From contig CAMAQR010000132.1 in NCBI GenBank assembly GCA_945860375.1, positions 1 to 5,185 of the forward strand: DNA of 5,185 nt, read 5' to 3'. The position numbers and the translations under genes are program-made. How positions within the stretch are numbered: position 1 is the first letter of the stretch; each line of letters opens with the position of its first letter. Shown piece after piece: positions 1 through 5,185 of the stretch. Under the pieces are notes generated by a model. The model was not told the origin of the DNA. It ran no database searches and worked only from the letters and a program-made list of their open reading frames with translations. The DNA is from Pseudorhodobacter antarcticus (lineage in GTDB: Bacteria; Pseudomonadota; Alphaproteobacteria; Rhodobacterales; Rhodobacteraceae).

Positions 1-165
1 AACCGCCGGACGCTCTACTACTGGATCGAGCGGGGCCATTTCCCGCGGCCGATCCACCTAGGCCCACGCACCGTGGGCTGGCTGGACCGCGATATCGAGG
101 CTTGGATCAACGAGAAGGCCCAAGCGTCGCGCGACAACTCTACGTTGGGGGTGCGTCATGATTGA
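1..165 (+). CDS. AlpA-family phage/island transcriptional regulator, 5'-truncated by the window edge
   Basis: Frame 1 is open from the first base to the TGA at 163-165 and gives 54 residues with no start, so the N-terminus (probably 15-25 residues) lies outside the window. The visible part carries the AlpA signature: an R-x-L-Y-x-W recognition-helix segment (visible residues 3-8), then G12, F14-P15-x-P17, L20-G21, W27, and the closing D-I-E-A-W-I segment (31-36). AlpA proteins are small winged-helix DNA-binding proteins of the excisionase/MerR-like group. In prophages and P4-like elements they activate or control integrase and excision genes; that role is family knowledge and is not shown here. 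The gene overlaps the next one by 8 bp, which suggests translational coupling and an operon with the downstream replication gene. The family call is firm; the regulated target is unknown. Confidence 0.85.
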   Translation, partial: NRRTLYYWIERGHFPRPIHLGPRTVGWLDRDIEAWINEKAQASRDNSTLGVRHD

Positions 166-439
166 TAAGCGCGAACTCCAACCCGAGACACAGGTCCTGG
201 CATCGTTCTATTCGAGCCAGAAGCTTATGCCGGCTAAGGCCTTTGCCGCCTTGCTCGGTGTCAAACCCGAGACAGAAAGCCAAATGCGGGCGCGCCGACA
301 GACGCCGCCCTTCTACAAGTCAGGCGCGGCGGCGTTCTACCGCTTCGAGGACGTCGCGGAGTGGTTGCAGCAACAGCGCGTCGACGCCGAACGTGGCAAC
401 GCCGGTCAGCGTCAAGCTGTCAAAGACATGCTGGGCTGA
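158..439 (+). CDS. Small helix-turn-helix (excisionase/MerR-like) DNA-binding protein, 93 aa
   Basis: This small soluble protein probably binds DNA. Residues 26-46 form a helix-turn-helix-like segment (A-x-x-F-A-A-L-L-G-V, then a second helix ending in M-R-A-R-R). Next come a P-P-F-Y-K-S-G turn (50-56), a hydrophobic F-Y-R-F wing strand (60-63) and a final helix E-D-V-A-E-W-L (64-70). This is the layout of excisionase/AlpA-like winged-helix proteins, although I cannot place it in a named family. The basic, glutamine-rich tail (71-93) has no recognised domain. The start at 158 is preferred because it overlaps the AlpA stop by 8 bp, as in coupled operon genes. Only a weak G-rich stretch (147-151) serves as a ribosome binding site. 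The internal ATG at 227 would cut off the N-terminus but keep the HTH. The primase-helicase start follows 2 bp after its stop. Likely roles are excisionase, operon regulator or replication accessory factor. Confidence 0.7.
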   Translation: MIDKRELQPETQVLASFYSSQKLMPAKAFAALLGVKPETESQMRARRQTPPFYKSGAAAFYRFEDVAEWLQQQRVDAERGNAGQRQAVKDMLG

Positions 440-441
440 CC

Positions 442-3400
442 ATGTTGGATCGGTTCAATCCTACATCTTCAAGGCAAAGTTCGATCGAACAGCCCACCGG
501 CGCGCAGCTTACGCTGCTGCGCCGGGATGGCTTCATCGGAAAATGGTTCTTCTTGGATGAACAAGGTCGGCTAGAAAAGGAGGCTGCGGGCCATTTCACT
601 GAGTTCATCGGACGCACGTTCGACATCGGTAATGCATTCCTGATGCAGTCGCTCGTCTGCGAGATGACCCCGGACATGGCTCTCCTCTTTGGCATCGCGC
701 CCGATCTGCCCAAGCAGTTCGAACTGTCTGTCCGCAGTCATCGGCGAAATCAGGAGACATTCAAGTTTCAGCCTGGTCCCGGATGGCTATTGCTCGACTA
801 CGACACCGACCAGATGCCTGATGGGGTCCGGCAACGCATTGCGGAACTGGGTGGCCCACTTGGCGCCATGGAATACATCTGGCCGGAACTGCGGACCGCC
901 TGCCGTGTGTTCAAGCCATCCAGCTCGTCCGGTGTCTACCGGCTGGGCGACGACCCTCCCACCAAATTTGGAGGGTTTCATCTCTACGTTCTTGTCCGTG
1001 ACCAGCGGCAGAGCGCCGAAATCTTGAAATCCATTGAAGCGCGCGCCTGGGCAGAAGGCCTGGGTTGGATCAAAATTAGCAGTAGCGGCAGCCTGCTAGT
1101 TCGTTCGATCTTCGATGCGATAGTCGGTGCGCCGGAGCGGTTCGTCTTTGCTGGGCCGCCAGAGCTGGGTCCAGGCGTCGAAAGGGTCGTCTTTCCGATT
1201 GAGTGGCAGGAGGGGGTTTTGCTGGATGCTCCAGCGTTTCCGACTGGTTTAGAATGGAAGAAGCGCATCGCCGAGGCCAAAGAAAGTCTGCGTCCCGCTG
1301 CAAAGAAGTCTGAACGTGAATGGCAAAAGCGGCAGGTGCGTAAGAGCGTCGATAACGGCGTCCCCGTTCGAGATGCCATAAAGGCCGTTAAGGTCCGCCT
1401 GAACGGGGGTATGCTAACTGACGACGCTATCCTCGATCTGAATGATGGCAGCACGATACGCGTGGGCGACCTGCTAGATAAAGGAGAGCCGCTGGGCGGT
1501 AGGCTGTCGTTGCCGTCGCCGCTGGACGGTATCGAGTACGGACGCGGCAAGGCAACGCTCCTGTGGGCCACCGGCGCTCGTCCAATCATCGTCGACCACG
1601 CCCACGGTATGCGGCGGCGCTTTACCTTTGCGCGCTACGATGGCGGCGGCGGCGCTTCGGTCGTAAATACAAAGTTCTTCTCGGTGCCGGATATTTCCGC
1701 CTCGTCACGACGGGAGATCACAAGAACTCTGCAAAAGGCAGACGCAACGAATGCACGTAACCGTGTCATTGCCGTGTCAAAGCGACTATTCTGGTCTGTG
1801 CCAGCCGAGTGGACCCTCTCTGGCATGCTGGACTGGATCAGGATGCAGGTGGCCCATTGCACGTTGCCGTCCGAATTCTGGCACGAGCTTCAGGCACATC
1901 TGGAGCGATGGCTTCAGTCGCGACGGGCAGCGGTCACCGCGACTGCAGTGGTTCAGCCCATGACCACAAAGCGGCACAATGTGAGGCGGGTTCAAAGCTT
2001 GCTTGGTGCCGTGAGTGATTTGCCATCTGGCGTGTTGCTGGTTCAGGCGCCGCTTGGCGCAGGAAAGACGCAGCACATTGGAGCCCCGCTCGTGGCGCTC
2101 GCAAAGGGAATGGGGCTAACCGTCATGGCCATCTGTCACCGGGTGACCCTGACAACAGAGTTGGCATCACGTCTCAAACTTGCGTTTTACCAGAACGCTA
2201 CCCCCGAAGATGTTAAGAATGCAGGCGGCGTCGCCGTGTGTCTTCCCTCGATCAAGCGAATGCGTTTCGGGCCGCAGGATACATACCCAGATGTGGTTTT
2301 CATAGACGAGATCCGGCAGGTGATCGACTTTCTGGCAGATACCAAATGCTTCAACGCTACCTTTGCCGGTGCCAAGGATATTTATGATCACCTGACCTTG
2401 GTAATCAAAAAAGCGCGTTTGGTTGTCGGAGCGGACGCCCACCTTAACGACAGGACGATCCAGTTCCTCGAGCAATGTCGGCCCGGAGAGGTGTTCACAA
2501 TACTGACGATGTCGCCAAGTGTTCGGTCTGGTCATGTGGAATTTCGGCACGGGGCGCCGAAACCAGTCCGATCGTGCATTGTTGATGCCGTGATCTCGGA
2601 ACTTGTCGCAGGCGGAAAGGTGTGGCTTGCTTGCGAAAGCCGCGAACTCGCCGAGGCACTTGACAAGTATATGAGAGAACTGGGTTACAGCAGCATTGCA
2701 ATCACCGCAGGGAACAAGGGGGGCACTGCGCAAGCAGCATTCCTCAGCGATGCCGATGCGGAAAGCCGCAACTACGACGTTGTCGTGTCCTCACCTGCGA
2801 TCTCGAGCGGTATTTCGATTGAACATCGGCAGGGCAAGCATTTCACCCTCGGGGTGTTCATCGGTGGCGGTCATGCAATCTTGCCGACGGACGCCGTCCA
2901 GCAGATCGGCCGGGTGAGATATCTGGAACGCATCCTGATCGGTGTGATGACGAATAACCTTCACGGCCGGATACATTCTTCCACGATATTGGCCGGCCGC
3001 GCAGACGCTCTCGAACTGCAGCATACGCCAGTCGCGCCTGATGAGTATGCGCGGCTTGCGGCTGCGGTGGAAGCCGAAGGTCGGAACGCACGAGCTGACT
3101 TCGCGGCCTCCCTCTACTGGCTCATGGAGGAAGAGGGCTGGGCTATAAGAACGGTTGCGGCCGCATCGGGGTCGATGGCCGCTGAGGAAGCGCGCGCTGA
3201 GGCGTCGACTGAAAAGCTAGAACGGTTGAACGCAACGCCTCTAGAGGCGGTGGCAGATGTCGCTCAGAAGTTTGAAGACGCAAGGAGGAATTTTCGCCCT
3301 GAATTTTCCGGCATTGACGGAGGCAAAGCAAACCTCGTTGAATTCGAGCTGCGCCTAGAGGCGGCGCGCATACGGGAGTGCCTCGGTGTGACCGAAATCC

Positions 3401-4068
3401 TCTTCGAGGGCTATAAGCTTTGGGACGGTGGCAACGCGATGAGCAAGATTTCGCAATTTGAAAGCCTTGTTCGTGCAGACGCCCCGAACGCTGCTTGCTT
3501 TCAGACTTCCGATTTCTGGCAAGCGGACCTTTCATCGGCCCGCTGGCGGCTTTACCGCGACCTCTTCGAGGGGTTTGACATCCGAGCCGATGGTTGGCTG
3601 ACGCCGGGCGCGGCGGAGCAGATCGTTGACCGTGTTATGATGCGGCCTGCGGCCTTTGCTGCGGTCGGCATAGTGGGTCCAAAATTTTACAGCACCGGTT
3701 CTAGTTCTGTCCCGAAGCGACCCGCGTCAGCTGCGAAAACAGTAGGCGAAATCATGTCGCGTGCCGGCCTCGCGTTGAGGGGCGAGCAGAGGCGAGTGTC
3801 ACAGATGAGGCCTGTTCTAGTTAATACTAACGGCACGAAGTGTGACAGTTCGCGCGTGCGGGTCTACTCGACGGTCGGCTTCGCAGAGGTAGCGGACTTG
3901 CTTCGCCTGCGGCAGTGGCGGAGGCGAGATCCACTTCTGTTCCGAGAAAAGCTGAACTTGTCGATCAAGCAGCTGCGGCGCTCTTTGCCCAAGCTACTGT
4001 CTGAGACCCGGCAGACCTTGCAGAAATGGGTCGACAACGACGACGGCGACCAAGAGGCGCACTGGTAA
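442..4068 (+). CDS. AEP-type primase fused to UL9/CyRepA1-like SF2 helicase: predicted replication protein of a mobile element, 1208 aa
   Basis: Predicted to start replication by unwinding DNA and making primers. The N-terminal AEP domain (about residues 80-265) shows the three catalytic motifs: hydrophobic-D119-Y-D121, G178-F-H180 preceded by an S160-S-S-S-G164 loop, and F224-D225. A linker (about 290-400) resembles the G-D-L-L...A-H-G segment (H388-G389) that follows AEP domains in other element primases. The helicase (about 510-850) has Walker A (A536-P-L-G-A-G-K-T543), the C-H-R motif Ia (565-567), Walker B D622-E623, a G-A-D-A motif (663-666), motif V ending S-S-P-A-I-S-S-G-I-S (783-792) and motif VI Q820-Q-I-G-R-V-R826. 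Motifs V and VI look like herpesvirus UL9 and cyanobacterial plasmid CyRepA1 helicases rather than D5 or DnaB. Residues 851-1208 are unrecognised. ATG 442 is chosen because an upstream in-frame GTG (361) would run through the HTH gene. No Shine-Dalgarno is visible, so coupling to the HTH gene is likely. Confidence 0.85.
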   Translation: MLDRFNPTSSRQSSIEQPTGAQLTLLRRDGFIGKWFFLDEQGRLEKEAAGHFTEFIGRTFDIGNAFLMQSLVCEMTPDMALLFGIAPDLPKQFELSVRSHRRNQETFKFQPGPGWLLLDYDTDQMPDGVRQRIAELGGPLGAMEYIWPELRTACRVFKPSSSSGVYRLGDDPPTKFGGFHLYVLVRDQRQSAEILKSIEARAWAEGLGWIKISSSGSLLVRSIFDAIVGAPERFVFAGPPELGPGVERVVFPIEWQEGVLLDAPAFPTGLEWKKRIAEAKESLRPAAKKSEREWQKRQVRKSVDNGVPVRDAIKAVKVRLNGGMLTDDAILDLNDGSTIRVGDLLDKGEPLGGRLSLPSPLDGIEYGRGKATLLWATGARPIIVDHAHGMRRRFTFARYDGGGGASVVNTKFFSVPDISASSRREITRTLQKADATNARNRVIAVSKRLFWSVPAEWTLSGMLDWIRMQVAHCTLPSEFWHELQAHLERWLQSRRAAVTATAVVQPMTTKRHNVRRVQSLLGAVSDLPSGVLLVQAPLGAGKTQHIGAPLVALAKGMGLTVMAICHRVTLTTELASRLKLAFYQNATPEDVKNAGGVAVCLPSIKRMRFGPQDTYPDVVFIDEIRQVIDFLADTKCFNATFAGAKDIYDHLTLVIKKARLVVGADAHLNDRTIQFLEQCRPGEVFTILTMSPSVRSGHVEFRHGAPKPVRSCIVDAVISELVAGGKVWLACESRELAEALDKYMRELGYSSIAITAGNKGGTAQAAFLSDADAESRNYDVVVSSPAISSGISIEHRQGKHFTLGVFIGGGHAILPTDAVQQIGRVRYLERILIGVMTNNLHGRIHSSTILAGRADALELQHTPVAPDEYARLAAAVEAEGRNARADFAASLYWLMEEEGWAIRTVAAASGSMAAEEARAEASTEKLERLNATPLEAVADVAQKFEDARRNFRPEFSGIDGGKANLVEFELRLEAARIRECLGVTEILFEGYKLWDGGNAMSKISQFESLVRADAPNAACFQTSDFWQADLSSARWRLYRDLFEGFDIRADGWLTPGAAEQIVDRVMMRPAAFAAVGIVGPKFYSTGSSSVPKRPASAAKTVGEIMSRAGLALRGEQRRVSQMRPVLVNTNGTKCDSSRVRVYSTVGFAEVADLLRLRQWRRRDPLLFREKLNLSIKQLRRSLPKLLSETRQTLQKWVDNDDGDQEAHW

Positions 4069-4112
4069 TGTGCGTTCGTGGGTGCCCAGTACCAGCGCAG
4101 ACCAACGGCTTT

Positions 4113-4140
4113 TTGAGATTGGTTTGGGCGGCCCGATACC
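4113..4140 (+). promoter_or_regulatory. Weak sigma-70-like promoter candidate for the YecA-family gene
   Basis: TTGAGA (4113-4118) is a fair -35. At 16 bp spacing GATACC (4135-4140) is a poor -10, sharing only the central ATA with the consensus. Transcription would start near 4147 and leave a leader of about 28 nt that still contains the ribosome binding site. It lies in the only gap where the downstream gene could get its own promoter. The poor -10 keeps confidence low. Confidence 0.25.
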
Positions 4141-4164
4141 GTAATCCCCCAATCAAAGCGGCAC

Positions 4165-4169
4165 AGGAG
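4165..4169 (+). promoter_or_regulatory. Ribosome binding site (AGGAG) fixing the YecA-family start
   Basis: AGGAG sits 5 nt before the ATG at 4175. It supports that start and shows that this gene is translated independently of the replication gene, which ends 106 bp upstream. Confidence 0.8.
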
Positions 4170-4174
4170 CCAAG

Positions 4175-4867
4175 ATGTCATACACTGACGAAGCCCTCGA
4201 CCATCTGGACACGCTGCTGCAGGCGCTGCCGCAGGAACAGTTCCCGATGACGGTGAGCGAGCTGAACGGCTACCTGACCGGCATCCTGGTATCCAAGAGC
4301 CTGATCCCGCCTTCCGAGTGGCTGCCGGGGGTCTGGAGCGATGACGGCGCCAGCAATTTCCCCGACCTTGTGGCAGCTGAAGCGACAATCCAAACGGTCA
4401 TGGCGCATTACAACGACACGGCCACCCTGATCAACGGCGGGGGCTGGATCGAGCCGATCTACGAGGAAGACGTCAACAGCGGCGAGACGCTGTGGGAGCC
4501 TTGGATCGACGGCTTTACCCGTGCGATGCAGCTGCGGGAGGCAGAGTGGCTTGCCATTGCCAACGGGCCTGCCAGCGACGCGCAGATGTCGGTGAACATG
4601 CTCTTCATGATGCAGGAAATTTGCGAGGGTACCTCCGACCTGTCCGAAGACGAAATCACGAACATCGATGACGATGCGCCTGACCTGATCCCGAACCTGA
4701 TTGCCATGATCCTCGCGGAGACCCGCGGCATCGACCCGTTCACCGCGGACGAGGCGGCTGATACGGGCATCGTTCTGCCGTTCCGCGCGCCGAAGCTGCC
4801 GGGTCGGAACGACCCTTGCCCTTGCGGTTCTGGCCTTAAGTACAAGGCATGCTGCGGGCGGAACTGA
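4175..4867 (+). CDS. UPF0149 / YecA-family protein with C-terminal SEC-C zinc-binding motif, 230 aa
   Basis: A complete gene starting 5 nt after a good AGGAG site. The N-terminal UPF0149 (YecA/YgfB) domain includes the signature L30-N-G-Y-L-T-G36 with P-S-E-W-L-P-G (46-52) after it, and a second conserved helix W107-x-x-W110-x-x-G113-F114. The last 20 residues are a SEC-C motif: G210-R-N-D-P-C215-P-C217-G-S-G followed by C226-C227, matching the zinc-coordinating tail of SecA. Length 230 is close to E. coli YecA (about 220). The molecular role of the family is poorly known; the SEC-C tail suggests metal-dependent contact with a protein or ribosome partner. The protein is acidic, with no signal peptide or membrane segment, so probably cytosolic. 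It has no clear functional tie to the replication gene, so it may be the flanking chromosome or cargo. The stop is followed directly by an ATG, but that reading frame does not look coding. Confidence 0.9.
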   Translation: MSYTDEALDHLDTLLQALPQEQFPMTVSELNGYLTGILVSKSLIPPSEWLPGVWSDDGASNFPDLVAAEATIQTVMAHYNDTATLINGGGWIEPIYEEDVNSGETLWEPWIDGFTRAMQLREAEWLAIANGPASDAQMSVNMLFMMQEICEGTSDLSEDEITNIDDDAPDLIPNLIAMILAETRGIDPFTADEAADTGIVLPFRAPKLPGRNDPCPCGSGLKYKACCGRN

Positions 4868-4876
4868 ATGCCACAA

Positions 4877-4902
4877 GTGGCGAAGCGAACCGGCTCCGCC
4901 AC
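4877..4902 (+). terminator. Hairpin just after the YecA-family stop, possible terminator without a U-tract
   Basis: GTGGCG (4877-4882) pairs with CGCCAC (4897-4902). After one A/C mismatch, AGC (4884-4886) pairs with GCT (4893-4895) around a 6-nt loop. It lies 10 nt after the stop codon, where a terminator would be expected. No run of T follows, so intrinsic termination is doubtful; it could instead protect the mRNA 3' end. Confidence 0.3.
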
Positions 4903-4928
4903 AACCGCCAAATTGCTGCCAGATCAAC

Positions 4929-4960
4929 CTCAGGCGCACGCCGTTGCGGGCGCGCCTGGG
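4929..4960. repeat. Strong GC-rich hairpin (inverted repeat) upstream of the operator
   Basis: CAGGCGC (4931-4937) pairs perfectly with GCGCCTG (4952-4958), and two outer pairs (one a G-T) extend the stem. After a 2-nt bulge, GCC (4940-4942) pairs with GGC (4949-4951) around a 6-nt loop. The T-rich stretch in TATCATATTTT starts more than 10 nt later, too far for a classic terminator. It may end or insulate the upstream transcript, or be a local GC-rich palindrome without function. Confidence 0.4.
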
Positions 4961-4970
4961 CGCGCGCGGG

Positions 4971-4976
4971 TATCAT
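4971..4976. promoter_or_regulatory. -10-like element (TATCAT; the other strand reads TATGAT one base over)
   Basis: TATCAT matches five of six bases of the sigma-70 -10 consensus on the + strand, and TATGAT (complement of 4972-4977) does so on the - strand. No good -35 is seen at standard spacing on either strand; the nearest on +, TTGCGG at 4944-4949, is 21 bp away. A + strand start here would place the operator palindrome at about +1, a normal position for a TetR-type repressor site. Confidence 0.3.
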
Positions 4977-4979
4977 ATT

Positions 4980-4995
4980 TTGACCAATTGGTCAA
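4980..4995. promoter_or_regulatory. Perfect 16-bp palindromic operator, RutR-like (TetR family)
   Basis: TTGACCAATTGGTCAA is identical to its own reverse complement across all 16 bases. From memory, the RutR binding consensus of enterobacteria is TTGACCA-NN-TGGTCAA, and this site fits it at every fixed position. RutR is a TetR-family regulator that senses uracil or thymine and controls pyrimidine use. Other TetR-family proteins bind similar palindromes, so the match supports a TetR-type operator strongly and RutR itself only moderately. The controlled gene is probably the one starting just past the window, since the - strand to the left carries no gene. Confidence 0.6.
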
Positions 4996-5088
4996 CTTTG
5001 CAGGGCGCGAACAGCAGCGCGACCGATACGTTCACGCAGACCTCACCAGTGCGACAGGCTATCACGACTGTCTCTTTGGGGTACACTC

Positions 5089-5109
5089 GTAGCAGGCGTC
5101 TCCTGCTGC
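5089..5109 (+). repeat. Small leader hairpin
   Basis: AGCAGG (5091-5096) pairs with CCTGCT (5102-5107) around a 5-nt loop; a U-G and a G-C pair extend the stem to 8 bp. There is no T-run directly after it, so it is not a clear terminator. Its place in the predicted leader makes it a possible mRNA structure only. Confidence 0.3.
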
Positions 5110-5177
5110 ACCTCTTTGCGTCTCTTTAGGATTGATTTCGCATTCGTAGACGCACAGAGTGTTAAGGTCTAGATATC

Positions 5178-5183
5178 AAGGAG
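5178..5183 (+). promoter_or_regulatory. Strong Shine-Dalgarno (AAGGAG) for a gene starting beyond the window
   Basis: AAGGAG ends 2 bases before the window edge. No start codon follows within the window, and the distance to the edge is shorter than normal ribosome binding site spacing. A + strand start codon is therefore expected within about 10 bases after the last base shown. Confidence 0.55.
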
Positions 5184-5185
5184 AC

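Larger units (their letters stand above)
4868..5185. other. 318-bp non-coding region: regulatory leader of a gene beyond the window
   Basis: No convincing gene lies between the YecA-family stop and the window end. The small + strand frame beginning at 4868 runs through two hairpins and the palindromic operator and has no recognisable domain. From left to right the region holds a hairpin (4877-4902), a strong GC-rich hairpin (4929-4960), a -10-like TATCAT (4971-4976), a perfect 16-bp palindrome (4980-4995), a leader with short repeats and a small hairpin (5089-5109), a 7-bp inverted repeat (5117-5154), and a Shine-Dalgarno at the end. This is what an intergenic regulatory region upstream of a + strand gene would look like. 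Confidence 0.6.

Noticed and set aside
361..441. In-frame GTG start extending the primase-helicase by 27 residues
   Set aside because: The extension lies wholly inside the HTH gene in another frame, is a low-complexity arginine-rich string and has no ribosome binding site. The ATG at 442 fits operon spacing.
162..560. 132-residue + strand frame over the HTH gene and primase start
   Set aside because: Arginine/serine-rich out-of-frame translation with no motif. The two overlapping frames carry recognisable domains.
984..1589. 201-residue - strand open frame
   Set aside because: Antisense to the AEP domain and linker, serine/arginine-rich, no motif; a typical shadow in high-GC DNA.
2167..2733. 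188-residue - strand open frame
   Set aside because: Antisense to helicase motifs that are clearly coding on +. No recognisable domain.
4062..4095. CTGGTA / TACCAG inverted repeat around the replicase stop codon as a terminator
   Set aside because: Only a 6-bp stem with a 22-nt loop, and the nearest T-run (4110-4114) is 15 nt away; not convincing.
4178..4939. 253-residue - strand open frame opposite the YecA-family gene
   Set aside because: It is longer than the real gene, but its translation is arginine-rich and without motifs. The + strand has the UPF0149 signature, SEC-C cysteines and a ribosome binding site.
4868..5092. 74-residue + strand frame with an ATG abutting the YecA-family stop
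   Set aside because: Abutting TGA-ATG suggests coupling, but the frame crosses two hairpins and a palindromic operator, has odd composition and shows no domain.
1..5185. CRISPR array, tRNA/rRNA genes, insertion-sequence ends, plasmid iterons
   Set aside because: I looked for regularly spaced repeats, cloverleaf-like segments, terminal inverted repeats beside a transposase and tandem iterons, and saw none.

Overview
The window is a moderately high-GC stretch that reads as Pseudomonadota. It has an AlpA-type regulator, a UPF0149/YecA-family protein with a SEC-C tail, and a RutR-like operator. All three are common in alpha-, beta- and gammaproteobacteria, but nothing here fixes the genus. All genes are on the + strand.

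Positions 1-4068 look like the regulator-plus-replication block of an integrative element (P4-like satellite, island or ICE-type) or a plasmid. The 3' part of an AlpA-family regulator gene (1-165) overlaps a second small helix-turn-helix gene (158-439). Two bases later a 1208-residue protein begins (442-4068). It joins an archaeo-eukaryotic primase (AEP) catalytic domain to a superfamily-2 helicase of the herpesvirus UL9 / cyanobacterial CyRepA1 type, followed by about 360 residues I do not recognise. The tight spacing suggests one operon: small DNA-binding proteins controlling or accompanying an initiator/primase/helicase that replicates the element. No integrase, att site, iteron array or mobilisation gene is visible, so the element type is inferred.

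Positions 4069-4174 are a short spacer with a good ribosome binding site and a weak promoter candidate. Then comes a complete YecA-family gene (4175-4867) that does not obviously belong to the replication block. It may be chromosomal flank or cargo, so the 4069-4174 spacer is a possible element edge.

Positions 4868-5185 hold no convincing gene. They hold two GC-rich hairpins, a perfect 16-bp palindrome at 4980-4995 that fits the RutR (TetR-family) operator consensus as I remember it, a leader with small repeats and hairpins, and a strong Shine-Dalgarno sequence at the very end. A regulated + strand gene therefore probably starts just beyond the window.

The item most worth follow-up is the AEP-UL9 fusion in the AlpA-HTH-replicase layout, followed by the RutR-like operator.
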